Below, piece by piece: positions 18,746 to 26,150 of a stretch of DNA of 64,000 nucleotides. Within the stretch, counting starts at the first letter, position 1; each line of letters starts with the position of its first letter. The translations under genes and the position numbers were made by a program. The stretch lies in the NCBI GenBank assembly GCA_014163555.1, contig JACJGO010000009.1, positions 1 to 64,000 on the forward strand. Direction: 5' to 3'. The DNA is from Flavisolibacter longurius (GTDB lineage: Bacteria; Bacteroidota; Bacteroidia; Chitinophagales; Chitinophagaceae). Under the pieces are notes generated by a model that did no database searches, was not told the origin of the DNA, and worked only from the letters and a program-made list of their open reading frames with translations.

Positions 18746-19494
18746 TCAGGGCCGTTATTATTGATGACGAACAAAACAATATCGACAACCTGGAAGTGTT
18801 GTTGTCGAAGCACTGCCCGCAGGTGAGTTTAGCAGGACAAGCCTGCAATGCGTTGGAAGGAGCAGCACTCATCCGGAAGATTTCCCCCGACCTTGTTTTC
18901 CTGGACATCCAGATGCCGGGAGGGAACGGGTTCGACCTCCTGAAATCCCTCGACCAAACCGATTTTGGGATCATCTTCGTTACCGCCCACGACCAGTACG
19001 GCATCCAGGCTGTAAAGTTCTCCGCCATCGATTATCTGCTGAAGCCCGTGGCTGTGGAAGACCTAAAAGCTGCGGTACAAAAAGCGGCAGGCAAAGCCGC
19101 GCAGAAGAACCAGAACCTGCAACTACAAAATCTCCTGCAGTTGCTACGACAAGAGCAAGAGAAATCCAGTCACCGCATTGCCCTGCAAAGTACCCGGGAA
19201 ACCCGGTTTATTGAAACGGGCAAAATCCTTCGCTGCGAGTCTTCGAATAACTACACAACCTTCCATCTTGCCGGTGGCGAAAAGATCGTTACCTCCCGGC
19301 CCATTTTTGAATACGAGGAAATGCTGGCCGGTTATGATTTTTTCCGTTGCCACCAGAGCCATCTTGTGAACAAAAAACATATCAGGAGTTGGGTAAAAGA
19401 AGATGGCGGCTACCTGCTCATGGACGACAATTCAGAGGTTCCTGTTTCCCGGAACAAACGGGAAGCCTTGAAGCTTTTGTTTGTGCAGAAATAA
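18742..19494 (+). CDS. LytTR-type response regulator
   Basis: A 250-residue regulator with an N-terminal receiver domain (acidic pair D9-D10 in IIDDEQNN, phospho-acceptor Asp55 in VFLDIQMPG, Lys in LKPV) and a C-terminal LytTR DNA-binding domain (about 145-250, with RCESSNNYTTFHL and RCHQSHLVNKKHI). LytTR proteins bind paired imperfect direct repeats. The start is the ATG at 18742, which overlaps the kinase stop (ATGA), rather than an upstream TTG. The target genes are not evident from context. Confidence 0.92.
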   Translation: MIRAVIIDDEQNNIDNLEVLLSKHCPQVSLAGQACNALEGAALIRKISPDLVFLDIQMPGGNGFDLLKSLDQTDFGIIFVTAHDQYGIQAVKFSAIDYLLKPVAVEDLKAAVQKAAGKAAQKNQNLQLQNLLQLLRQEQEKSSHRIALQSTRETRFIETGKILRCESSNNYTTFHLAGGEKIVTSRPIFEYEEMLAGYDFFRCHQSHLVNKKHIRSWVKEDGGYLLMDDNSEVPVSRNKREALKLLFVQK

Positions 19495-19620
19495 GGAGAA
19501 AGGAGTCGGCATACAAAGCACAGCAGGTAGGCAAAAAGAACTTACGAGGAAACTTCTTACTACAACCGAATGCTACACCTTTCCATGCGACCCCAAACTC
19601 CATACGCCAGACGAGAAATT

Positions 19621-20460
19621 TTAAATGATAAAGGGATTGACGATGGCCGTTACCTGCTCAAGCGTCAGCGGTTCGTCAAACGATTCTGAGGCGGCATTGG
19701 CAGAAATATTCATTCCATTGATGCCTGTAATTTGGACGCCTGCCTGCATCGTGGTTTCTTCACCGGCATAAATAGCGTCCACACCCGGTACACCACCAGT
19801 ATCTTTTCCCGTGATCCATGGTTTGTTTGCGGCAACGCCACGCTTCTGCCGCAGGTAACGTATATAGGCCGCATGCCGTGCTTCTACAGAATGGATCTGC
19901 AGGGCAGCCGTCAAAACAGCATTGTTGCTAATCAGGTTTCCGGCCTGCCCTTTATAAGCTCTCACTCCGGTATCTTCAAAAGCCTGCGAAACAGCCAGCA
20001 AGGTGTCGTAATTCGAGAACACATTGGCATACGGACCATTCATGCTTCCATTGCCAGCCGTGAAATCAAATTTATCTGCGGTAAGGGTTACGGGTGTGCC
20101 TTGCAGTTGCATGATGGTCTGTCGCAACGCAGCCACATGGGCCACTTCATGGTTCCGGATGGCAGTTAAGCCCGGCAAATCGGCTGCTGGTATCAGGCCT
20201 GCGGTGCCCACGGCTTTCTTGTAAAATTCCGATTCAAGATATTCCAGCGTGAGGGCAAAGTTCAGAACGTTGACAATGGAGCCAGTGCTTTGTCCATACG
20301 CTTTTTTAAACAGGGAACTAAGGAACAGAGGGAGCGAGGCCAGGGCAATCTTACCGCCAATAGTGCCAAACTGTTTAAGGGCAGCACGTCTTCCATCCAG
20401 CCGGTCGTACACTTCCGGATCTACTTTTTCTATTTCAGTGATTACGTTATATACATTCAT
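19621..20460 (-). CDS. Ferritin-like domain protein (second of a pair)
   Basis: A 279-residue protein with a ferritin-like four-helix bundle of the Ferritin_2 type. LEYLESEFYKKAV carries the first metal-ligand Glu pair, and AIRNHEVAHVAALRQTIM and SVEARHAAYIRYL give the EH..H-like second and third helices. The N-terminal 30 residues (DPEVYDRLDGRRAALKQFG) and the following hydrophobic KIALASLPLFLSSLFKKAYG suggest a membrane-anchored or exported form. Family members of unknown role are widespread in environmental Bacteroidota. The ATG at 20460 is 10 bases after the upstream ferritin-like gene's stop, so the two form one operon. The function, possibly in iron or stress handling, is inferred. Confidence 0.8.
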   Translation of the reverse strand: MNVYNVITEIEKVDPEVYDRLDGRRAALKQFGTIGGKIALASLPLFLSSLFKKAYGQSTGSIVNVLNFALTLEYLESEFYKKAVGTAGLIPAADLPGLTAIRNHEVAHVAALRQTIMQLQGTPVTLTADKFDFTAGNGSMNGPYANVFSNYDTLLAVSQAFEDTGVRAYKGQAGNLISNNAVLTAALQIHSVEARHAAYIRYLRQKRGVAANKPWITGKDTGGVPGVDAIYAGEETTMQAGVQITGINGMNISANAASESFDEPLTLEQVTAIVNPFII

Positions 20461-20470
20461 GATCCTGGTT

Positions 20471-21184
20471 TTACGTAGTGGGTAAATTCGAGGCATTCAG
20501 TTTCGACTTCAGGTAATTACCGGCAACGGAAAGCACTTCCGATGGCGATTTGGCCAGGTCAAACCCATTGCTGTCGACAACATCGGCATTGCCGAAACTG
20601 TTGGGGGTAAGCAGTTCACGGATCAGCGCCGCATGCCGGGCTTCAACGGACACGATCTTGCCGGCTGCCAGCAGGTAATTGACATCGATTAACAACTGTC
20701 CGGCACCGTTATATGCTGATACGCCCAAGTCTTCAAACGCTTTGGCCGTTCCCAATACACTGGCCCGGCTGCCAAAATCAATGCTGCTGAAGTTGACCTC
20801 CAGTGCTGGAATGGCATTGTTTTTCAGAGCATTTTTAAAGAATTCGCGGTGGGCAATCTCGTGGTCCCTGATATCGGTCAGGTAAGCCGTTTCCGCTGCA
20901 GTGATGCCTGAGAATTGCGATTGCACGGCCTGTGTGTAAAAGGCAGCTTCCAGTTGTTCCAGCGCATAGGCATAATTCAAGACGCCAAAATCGCCGCTAC
21001 CCAGGTTAATGCCGTCTTCATCATCGTCTTTACTGCAGCCCGTCATCCCGGTGGCAGCACCCACCAGCGCCAGGGAGGCACCTGCCATGCCACCGATGCG
21101 CAGGAAACTTCTCCGGTTGATCTGTGATTGTGATGATAATGCTGTTTCTTCCGTTTCGTTGCGTTTTCGTTTCAGGATTTCCAT
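20471..21184 (-). CDS. Tat-exported ferritin-like domain protein
   Basis: A 237-residue protein whose N-terminus holds a twin-arginine signal, NRRSFLRIGGMAGASLALVG at about 24-43, ending in a lipobox-like TGMTGC before an Asp-rich linker. The body is a Ferritin_2-type bundle: LEQLEAAFYTQAV, DIRDHEIAHREFFKNAL and SVEARHAALIRELL hold the Glu and His ligand candidates. Tat export means it is folded, perhaps with metal, before leaving the cytoplasm. It is the first gene of a pair with a paralogue that starts 10 bases downstream. Confidence 0.85.
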   Translation of the reverse strand: MEILKRKRNETEETALSSQSQINRRSFLRIGGMAGASLALVGAATGMTGCSKDDDEDGINLGSGDFGVLNYAYALEQLEAAFYTQAVQSQFSGITAAETAYLTDIRDHEIAHREFFKNALKNNAIPALEVNFSSIDFGSRASVLGTAKAFEDLGVSAYNGAGQLLIDVNYLLAAGKIVSVEARHAALIRELLTPNSFGNADVVDSNGFDLAKSPSEVLSVAGNYLKSKLNASNLPTT

Positions 21185-21417
21185 GTTAACTGGTTAAAGC
21201 GTGTAAAAATTTTATTAGGGTGTTATCAATGGTGGGTAAAGGAGATACGAGGACTTGTTTGATTTGGATTTCGGAAATCAAAAAAAAGTTGAACTTTTTC
21301 TTGAATAGTAGTGATAATAAATGAAGAGTAAGAAGGAAAGTACAAGCGGAGCGGTGAAGCATTTTATTTACTATCCGTGAAGAATGCCTTTGTTCCAGGC
21401 TCCAAATGAGAAGGGAA

Positions 21418-21446
21418 GAAAAGCCATCTCCACAAAAGGAGATGCC
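21418..21446 (-). terminator. Terminator of the fasciclin gene
   Basis: On the minus strand a seven-base CATCTCC/GGAGATG stem with a six-base loop is followed by GCTTTTCTT, about 30 bases past the fasciclin stop. Confidence 0.6.
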
Positions 21447-21470
21447 CTGTTTTCACTGGGAAATGTTTGT

Positions 21471-22022
21471 TTACATTTTATGCAAAAGCACACCATCAAC
21501 AACGTGAATGACGCCGTTCTTCTGGTGCACATCGGCAATGCTCACTGCTGCCTTGCCGCCATTTTCATCCCACAACCATATGCCTCCTTTTTCATCAGCA
21601 GAAGCATAGATTTTCCCGCCCTGGAGTGTGGTAATCGTGGCTTTCCCATTGTTCTCAGCAATCATTTTCCTGAGCTGCGCCGCCGTCCAGTTACCCGATA
21701 CAACATGGTACTTTAATATGTTTTGTAATTGCGTCTTGTTCTCCGGTTTCAAGAGATTATCAACCGTACCCGTTGGTAATTTTTCAAAGGCGTCATTGGT
21801 AGGGGCAAACACAGTAAAAGGTCCGTCGGTTTGCAGAACATCCACCAGGCCTGCGGCTTTAACGGCAGCTACCAGGGTTGTGTGATCCTTTGAGTTTACG
21901 GCATTTTCAACGATATTCTTTTTGGCGTACATGGGGGCACCGCCTACTGTAACCGGCTCTTGTGCATGAAGGGTGGTAAGCAGAAGAAAAAAGCTAAGTG
22001 CGAAAACAGAAATCTTTTTCAT
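21471..22022 (-). CDS. Secreted fasciclin (FAS1) domain protein
   Basis: A 183-residue exported protein: signal peptide 1-20 (ending LHAQ) and one FAS1 domain over about 35-180. H1-like and H2-like elements are visible, TVFAPTNDAFEKLPTGTVDN and the terminal NGVIHVVDGVLLHK. Single FAS1 proteins mediate adhesion or matrix interactions outside the cell. It lies 63 bases downstream of the anti-sigma gene in the same direction, so it is probably controlled by the ECF sigma factor upstream. Whether the ferritin-like pair, further downstream past the terminator, is in the same regulon cannot be seen. Confidence 0.9.
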   Translation of the reverse strand: MKKISVFALSFFLLLTTLHAQEPVTVGGAPMYAKKNIVENAVNSKDHTTLVAAVKAAGLVDVLQTDGPFTVFAPTNDAFEKLPTGTVDNLLKPENKTQLQNILKYHVVSGNWTAAQLRKMIAENNGKATITTLQGGKIYASADEKGGIWLWDENGGKAAVSIADVHQKNGVIHVVDGVLLHKM

Positions 22023-22085
22023 GATAATTGTTTTCCCTACTTACGAGAGGTAGAATCCTGCGGATTGAAAAAGAAGGAAATTTTT

Positions 22086-22934
22086 TTAGGAGGGTTTTCC
22101 CATTACGTACATCTGGTCGAGGGTAGGAACGGCGCTGCCGCCCTTGTTTTCCAGGGTAATGGCAAAAGCATCTGCTCTTTCAAAGGAGGCCATTTTTTGC
22201 GGTTGGTTATTGCCTTCAGCAAGCAGTCCTGCATTCACAGGCTGTCCGTTTACAATGGCCCATAACTGGTATTGTTTGCCGGCAGGTACCTGAGGTAGCG
22301 AAACATTCATCACAAACACCTCGTTGGATTGCTGGTTCCAGAAAACCTTGGCCGAAGCCACCGGTTTGCCGGGGACGGGCTGCAGGGTGATGGCTGCTAC
22401 ATTTTCATCCTGAATAAGCCGGAGCATCTGTTCATAGGCAAGTTGCTGTTGCTGCAGGGTGAAATTGTTTTGATCCGCTGTACGAATGCGTTGCTCCAGA
22501 GATGCTATGTCATTTTGTTTGTTCCGGTTTTCACTCACCAGGAAAAAGATGGTAGCAATGCTAAGAAGCAACCCGGCTACAGAGGCAACCATCAGGTAAT
22601 TCTGATTCCGTTTCTTTAGCGGGATTACCGGTGTCTGCGAATCTTCCGTTGACGTTGCGGCCAGGGGACGCACAGGAGCTTCCGTTGCCTTGTTTTCCGG
22701 TGTATGCTGTAAAGAAGAAAGTCTTTCGAATATCTTCTCTTTCGCCGTTGGGCGGGGTGCTAGTGTGGTTTGCATTGCCATCGCCTCCAGAGTTTCACTG
22801 ATGCGGTCAGCTTCCGCTTTCAGTTCGGGAAACAGCACGATCAGTTGCTCCATTTTGGTGGCGTCTTCTTCCGGGAGCAATCCTATAACATAGAGCTCCA
22901 ATTCACCGGACGATATGATGCAACTGATATCCAC
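22086..22934 (-). CDS. RskA-type anti-sigma factor
   Basis: A 282-residue membrane protein. The N-terminal 80 residues form an anti-sigma domain (SSGELELYVIGLLPEEDATK); a single membrane helix lies near 116-138. The extracytoplasmic RskA domain (SAKVFWNQQSNEVFVMNVSL onward, with YQLWAIVNGQPVNAG) covers the rest. It should hold the ECF sigma factor at the membrane until a signal releases it. The start is GTG, in TAGTG overlapping the sigma stop by one base, which points to translational coupling. No zinc HxxxCxxC motif is present, as in many RskA proteins. Confidence 0.88.
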   Translation of the reverse strand: MDISCIISSGELELYVIGLLPEEDATKMEQLIVLFPELKAEADRISETLEAMAMQTTLAPRPTAKEKIFERLSSLQHTPENKATEAPVRPLAATSTEDSQTPVIPLKKRNQNYLMVASVAGLLLSIATIFFLVSENRNKQNDIASLEQRIRTADQNNFTLQQQQLAYEQMLRLIQDENVAAITLQPVPGKPVASAKVFWNQQSNEVFVMNVSLPQVPAGKQYQLWAIVNGQPVNAGLLAEGNNQPQKMASFERADAFAITLENKGGSAVPTLDQMYVMGKPS

Positions 22935-23491
22935 TACTTGTTTTGAATGTTTAAACGTTTTCTGAGTTCGATAATGGTTGTACGTAATCTTGTTTTGACA
23001 GTTCCCAATGGCAATTTCAGCATTTCCGCTATTTCTTCATGCGTATAACCTAAAAAATAGGAAAGTTCCAGCAGTTTTCGGCACTCTTCCGGCAATCCTT
23101 CTATAACCTTTTGCAAACCGGCATCCTGGTAATTGCTTTGAACAAGGCCATCACCAGAATTTACGTTGTCGGACAGGGAAATGGTTTTCCCGTCTTTGTT
23201 AAATTCCTTCGAGCGGGTATAGTCGATGGATTGGTTTCGTGCTATATTCAACACCCAGGTAAAAAGCCGGCCTTTTGCCGGATCGTAGGAATGGATGTTC
23301 TTCCAGATCTTCACAAACACTTCCTGCAGAATATCTTCGGCTGCTTCCTGACTGGGGACGATCTGGTAGATTACACCGAAAATGGCTTTGCCGTAATGGT
23401 CGTAAAAATAATGGTAGGCCTGCTCCTCGTGAAGTTTTAATCCTTGCACCAACGCTTCTTCGCTATATGGTATGGAGCGTGTCGACATCAT
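22934..23491 (-). CDS. ECF RNA polymerase sigma factor
   Basis: A 185-residue sigma-70 family ECF factor. Region 2 is about 20-95 (EDILQEVFVKIWKNIHSYDP and FTWVLNIARNQSIDYTR) and region 4 about 125-180 (LPEECRKLLELSYFLGYTHE, then LPLGTVKTRLRT). The partner anti-sigma factor overlaps its stop. This arrangement suggests a surface- or stress-responsive regulon that includes the fasciclin gene downstream. ATG codons at 23491 and 23488 are both possible starts. Confidence 0.93.
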   Translation of the reverse strand: MMSTRSIPYSEEALVQGLKLHEEQAYHYFYDHYGKAIFGVIYQIVPSQEAAEDILQEVFVKIWKNIHSYDPAKGRLFTWVLNIARNQSIDYTRSKEFNKDGKTISLSDNVNSGDGLVQSNYQDAGLQKVIEGLPEECRKLLELSYFLGYTHEEIAEMLKLPLGTVKTRLRTTIIELRKRLNIQNK

Positions 23492-23915
23492 AAAAAGCTA
23501 TGCAGAACCCTTACAAACATAATCCTGTTTGGTAGAATATTTCTTTTAGCAGGATAACATTTGAAAAGAGGCTGGAAAATCATGATCACAGAGTTTTACA
23601 AACAAACAAAGTCGGTAAAAGTTTAGTTCGTGTGTACAAAGAGGAAATTTTCTAACGCTACCTGTTTTCATTTACGCAAGACATTCATGTAGGGAAAAGA
23701 TAATTGTCAAAAACATTCTTGGGATTCGTTTGCATGATTACCTAAATAAATATTGGAAGGTTTTCGGCAAGAAGAGTGCAGGTTGAATTTTCATTGCTTA
23801 TTGTGAAGATTTGTACCATTTATCCTGGAATCCGTAGGCAGCCCAGCCATCAAAACGGCCCAGTTCTTGTTTTTATCCTATTGAAACTGAATTGTGAACG
23901 TTGAAATTGTGTGGT
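23492..23915. other. Divergent intergenic region, sigma factor and L,D-transpeptidase
   Basis: About 420 AT-rich bases. It must carry the sigma gene promoter, perhaps autoregulated. I see no strong terminator, gene or clear repeat. Confidence 0.3.
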
Positions 23916-25025
23916 ATGAAAACAGGAATCCGTCATGCGAAAACCTATGTCTTTACCGTATTGTTGCTGGTGTTTACCGGTACCGTTTGGGGAAATACTG
24001 CCAGCGGCCCCATTGGTTCGGAAGCACAGGCCGAAGCCCTGCAGCAACAGGTAAAACGCTATGCAGAAATCGAAAAAAAAGGCGGCTGGCCAAGGATCAC
24101 CCTGGCAAAACGGAATTATAAAAAGGGTGAGACTGCACCGGCCATCCGGCAAATAAAAATGCGCCTGCAGGCGACCGGCGAGTATTCTTCCAAAGACACC
24201 TCTTCCCTGTACACAGCCGAACTGGAAACCGCTGTAAAAAAAGCGCAACGGCAATTTGGCTTTCCCGAAAACGGGATTGTGGAAGCCTCACTCGTGCTGG
24301 CGTTGAACGTACCGGCCTCTGTTCGCAGGCAGCAGTTGGAATTAAATCTTCAGCGGCTGCAAACAGGCCAGGTTCCGGCAGGAAACCGGTACATTGTTGT
24401 CAATATTCCCGAATACAAACTGCATGTGTACGAAGGCGGCGTTCACCAGTTTGAAATGGCGGTAGTGGTGGGAAAAGAGAAAAGCCCTACCGAAATTTTC
24501 AACGAAGAACTGACCCATGTTGTTTTCAGTCCTTACTGGAATGTGCCGCCGAGTATTGTCCAGAACGAGATTTTACCGGCCATGCGCAAACGAAAAAACT
24601 ACCTATCTTCCAATGGCTACGAAATTACCGGACAGGAGAACGGCCTACCAGTGGTCCGGCAGAAACCGGGTAAGAACAATTCATTGGGTGGCGTTAAATT
24701 TCTGTTTCCGAACGAGCATGCCATTTATTTTCATGATACACCGGTGAAGTCGCTTTTTCAAAACAGGATCCGGGCCTACAGTCATGGTTGTGTGCGACTG
24801 GGCGAGCCGGAAAAGCTGGCGGAATACATTCTGCAAAATGATCCTTCCTGGACGGCTTCCCGCATTCGCGAAGCCATGAACGCCGGCAAAGAGCAATGGG
24901 TTAAGCTGGACAGCCCAATACCGGTAGCCATTGTGTATTACACAGCCTGGGTGGATGATAAAGGCGAGCTGAATTTCAGGGATGATATTTACAACAAGGA
25001 CGCTGTGAGTGTGGCGATGAAGTAG
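23916..25025 (+). CDS. L,D-transpeptidase (YkuD) with peptidoglycan-binding domain
   Basis: A 369-residue periplasmic enzyme that forms 3-3 cross-links in peptidoglycan or attaches proteins to it. It has a signal peptide (about 1-27) and a peptidoglycan-binding helical domain near 75-135 (IRQIKMRLQATGEY ... QFGFPENG). The YkuD catalytic domain (about 155-330) has the active-site motif SHGCVRLG with Cys292 and the upstream His in AIYFHDTP. The layout resembles YcbB/LdtD. ATG at 23916 begins the signal peptide; an upstream TTG opens the frame but has no signal character. The word-repeat hairpin at 25034-25218 follows. Confidence 0.92.
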   Translation: MKTGIRHAKTYVFTVLLLVFTGTVWGNTASGPIGSEAQAEALQQQVKRYAEIEKKGGWPRITLAKRNYKKGETAPAIRQIKMRLQATGEYSSKDTSSLYTAELETAVKKAQRQFGFPENGIVEASLVLALNVPASVRRQQLELNLQRLQTGQVPAGNRYIVVNIPEYKLHVYEGGVHQFEMAVVVGKEKSPTEIFNEELTHVVFSPYWNVPPSIVQNEILPAMRKRKNYLSSNGYEITGQENGLPVVRQKPGKNNSLGGVKFLFPNEHAIYFHDTPVKSLFQNRIRAYSHGCVRLGEPEKLAEYILQNDPSWTASRIREAMNAGKEQWVKLDSPIPVAIVYYTAWVDDKGELNFRDDIYNKDAVSVAMK

Positions 25026-25033
25026 GGAGAGGA

Positions 25034-25218
25034 GCTAGTAAAGAATAGCTAGTAGCGAGTAGCTAGTAGTTAGTAAGTAGTAGAGAGTAGAAAAGTTATC
25101 CATAAGAAATAAAGCAATCCTCCTAAACTCTTAGGATGTTTGCTCTACTGAAAAAAGGTTTGCGACAAATAGCTACTCTCTACTTACCCTCACTACTCGC
25201 TACTCTATCAAAGAATGG
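25034..25218. repeat. Long imperfect inverted repeat of AGTAG words
   Basis: The left arm (25042-25090) is a run of the words AGCTAGTAGCGAGTAGCTAG and similar; the right arm (25170-25218) is its imperfect complement (CTACTCTCTACTTACCCTCA and continuing). The loop also contains a small TCCTAA-ACTC-TTAGGA stem. It lies between the L,D-transpeptidase and the SIMPL gene and could fold into a long hairpin. Confidence 0.6.
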
Positions 25219-25285
25219 TTAAGAATGAGACCAATGGTTGTACAGGGAGAAAAGCTTCTCTATATTGGTATAAACTTTTGCTGCC

Positions 25286-26017
25286 ATGCGTGCATACATT
25301 GGCCACCTGATAATCGCCGCCGCTATTATTCTTGCCGTTATCATTGCTGCTGCCACGGTAAAATACAAGTTTCGTGCGGCGGAAACCATAACGGTTACCG
25401 GTCTTGCCGAAAAGGATTTTATCTCCGACCAGATCGTCTGGTCGGGCAATTTTGTTCGCAACGGCTACGACCTAAAAACGGTGTATGACCAAATTAAGGC
25501 CGATGAAGCCGAAATCCGCCGCTACCTGAATGCAGCGGGCATTCCCGATTCAAGCATTGTGTTTTCTTCGGTGAACATGAACAGGAATTATGAGCAGCAA
25601 TACGACCCCAATGGTCGAATGACCGGTTCCACATTTACGGGCTATACCCTCAGCGAATCGGTGACCGTTGATTCCCGCAATCTGGCACAAGTAGAGAAAA
25701 TGTCCCGCGAGATCACAAACCTTTTGCAAAAAGGCATTGAGCTGAATTCTTCCCAGCCCAGTTATTATTATTCGCGCCTCAATGAATTGAAAATAGACCT
25801 GCTGGCCAAAGCTTCTGCCGATGCCCAGCAACGGGCCGAAAGCATTGCCACCAATTCCGGCGCCTCGCTGGGCGACCTGCGCAAAGCCACTATGGGTGTT
25901 TTCCAGATCACGGGCCGGAATATGAATGAAGACTATAGCTACGGCGGTGTATTCAATACTACCTCAAAAGAAAAAACAGCTTCCATTACCCTGCGTGTGG
26001 ATTATGAGGTGAAGTGA
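25286..26017 (+). CDS. SIMPL domain protein, membrane-anchored
   Basis: A 243-residue protein with an N-terminal membrane anchor (about 5-25) and a SIMPL (DUF541/YggE-like) domain. Family features are ITVTGLAEKDF near 33-43, the SVTVDSRN strand and the LAKASADAQQRAESIATNSG helix around 170-189. YggE-like proteins form oligomeric periplasmic assemblies and are connected with oxidative stress, but the mechanism is not known. ATG at 25286. It ends in a stop inside a stretch that begins the next word-repeat hairpin. Confidence 0.88.
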   Translation: MRAYIGHLIIAAAIILAVIIAAATVKYKFRAAETITVTGLAEKDFISDQIVWSGNFVRNGYDLKTVYDQIKADEAEIRRYLNAAGIPDSSIVFSSVNMNRNYEQQYDPNGRMTGSTFTGYTLSESVTVDSRNLAQVEKMSREITNLLQKGIELNSSQPSYYYSRLNELKIDLLAKASADAQQRAESIATNSGASLGDLRKATMGVFQITGRNMNEDYSYGGVFNTTSKEKTASITLRVDYEVK

Positions 26018-26120
26018 ATGGTGAATTGTGAGTAGTGAGTCGTGAAATGTAGAAGATTATTCAATCGCCATATTTTTATCGTTGCTATTTATTCTCACCA
26101 CTGACAACTCACCATTCACC
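26014..26120. repeat. Imperfect inverted repeat of GTGAATGGTGA words
   Basis: Left arm 26014-26040 (GTGAATGGTGAATTGTGAGT) and right arm 26093-26120 (CACCACTGACAACTCACCAT) pair over most of about 27 positions. It starts at the stop codon of the SIMPL gene and lies just before the next gene. Confidence 0.65.
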
Positions 26121-26150
26121 TGTTTTCAATTTTTCGCCTATCTTTTTTCC

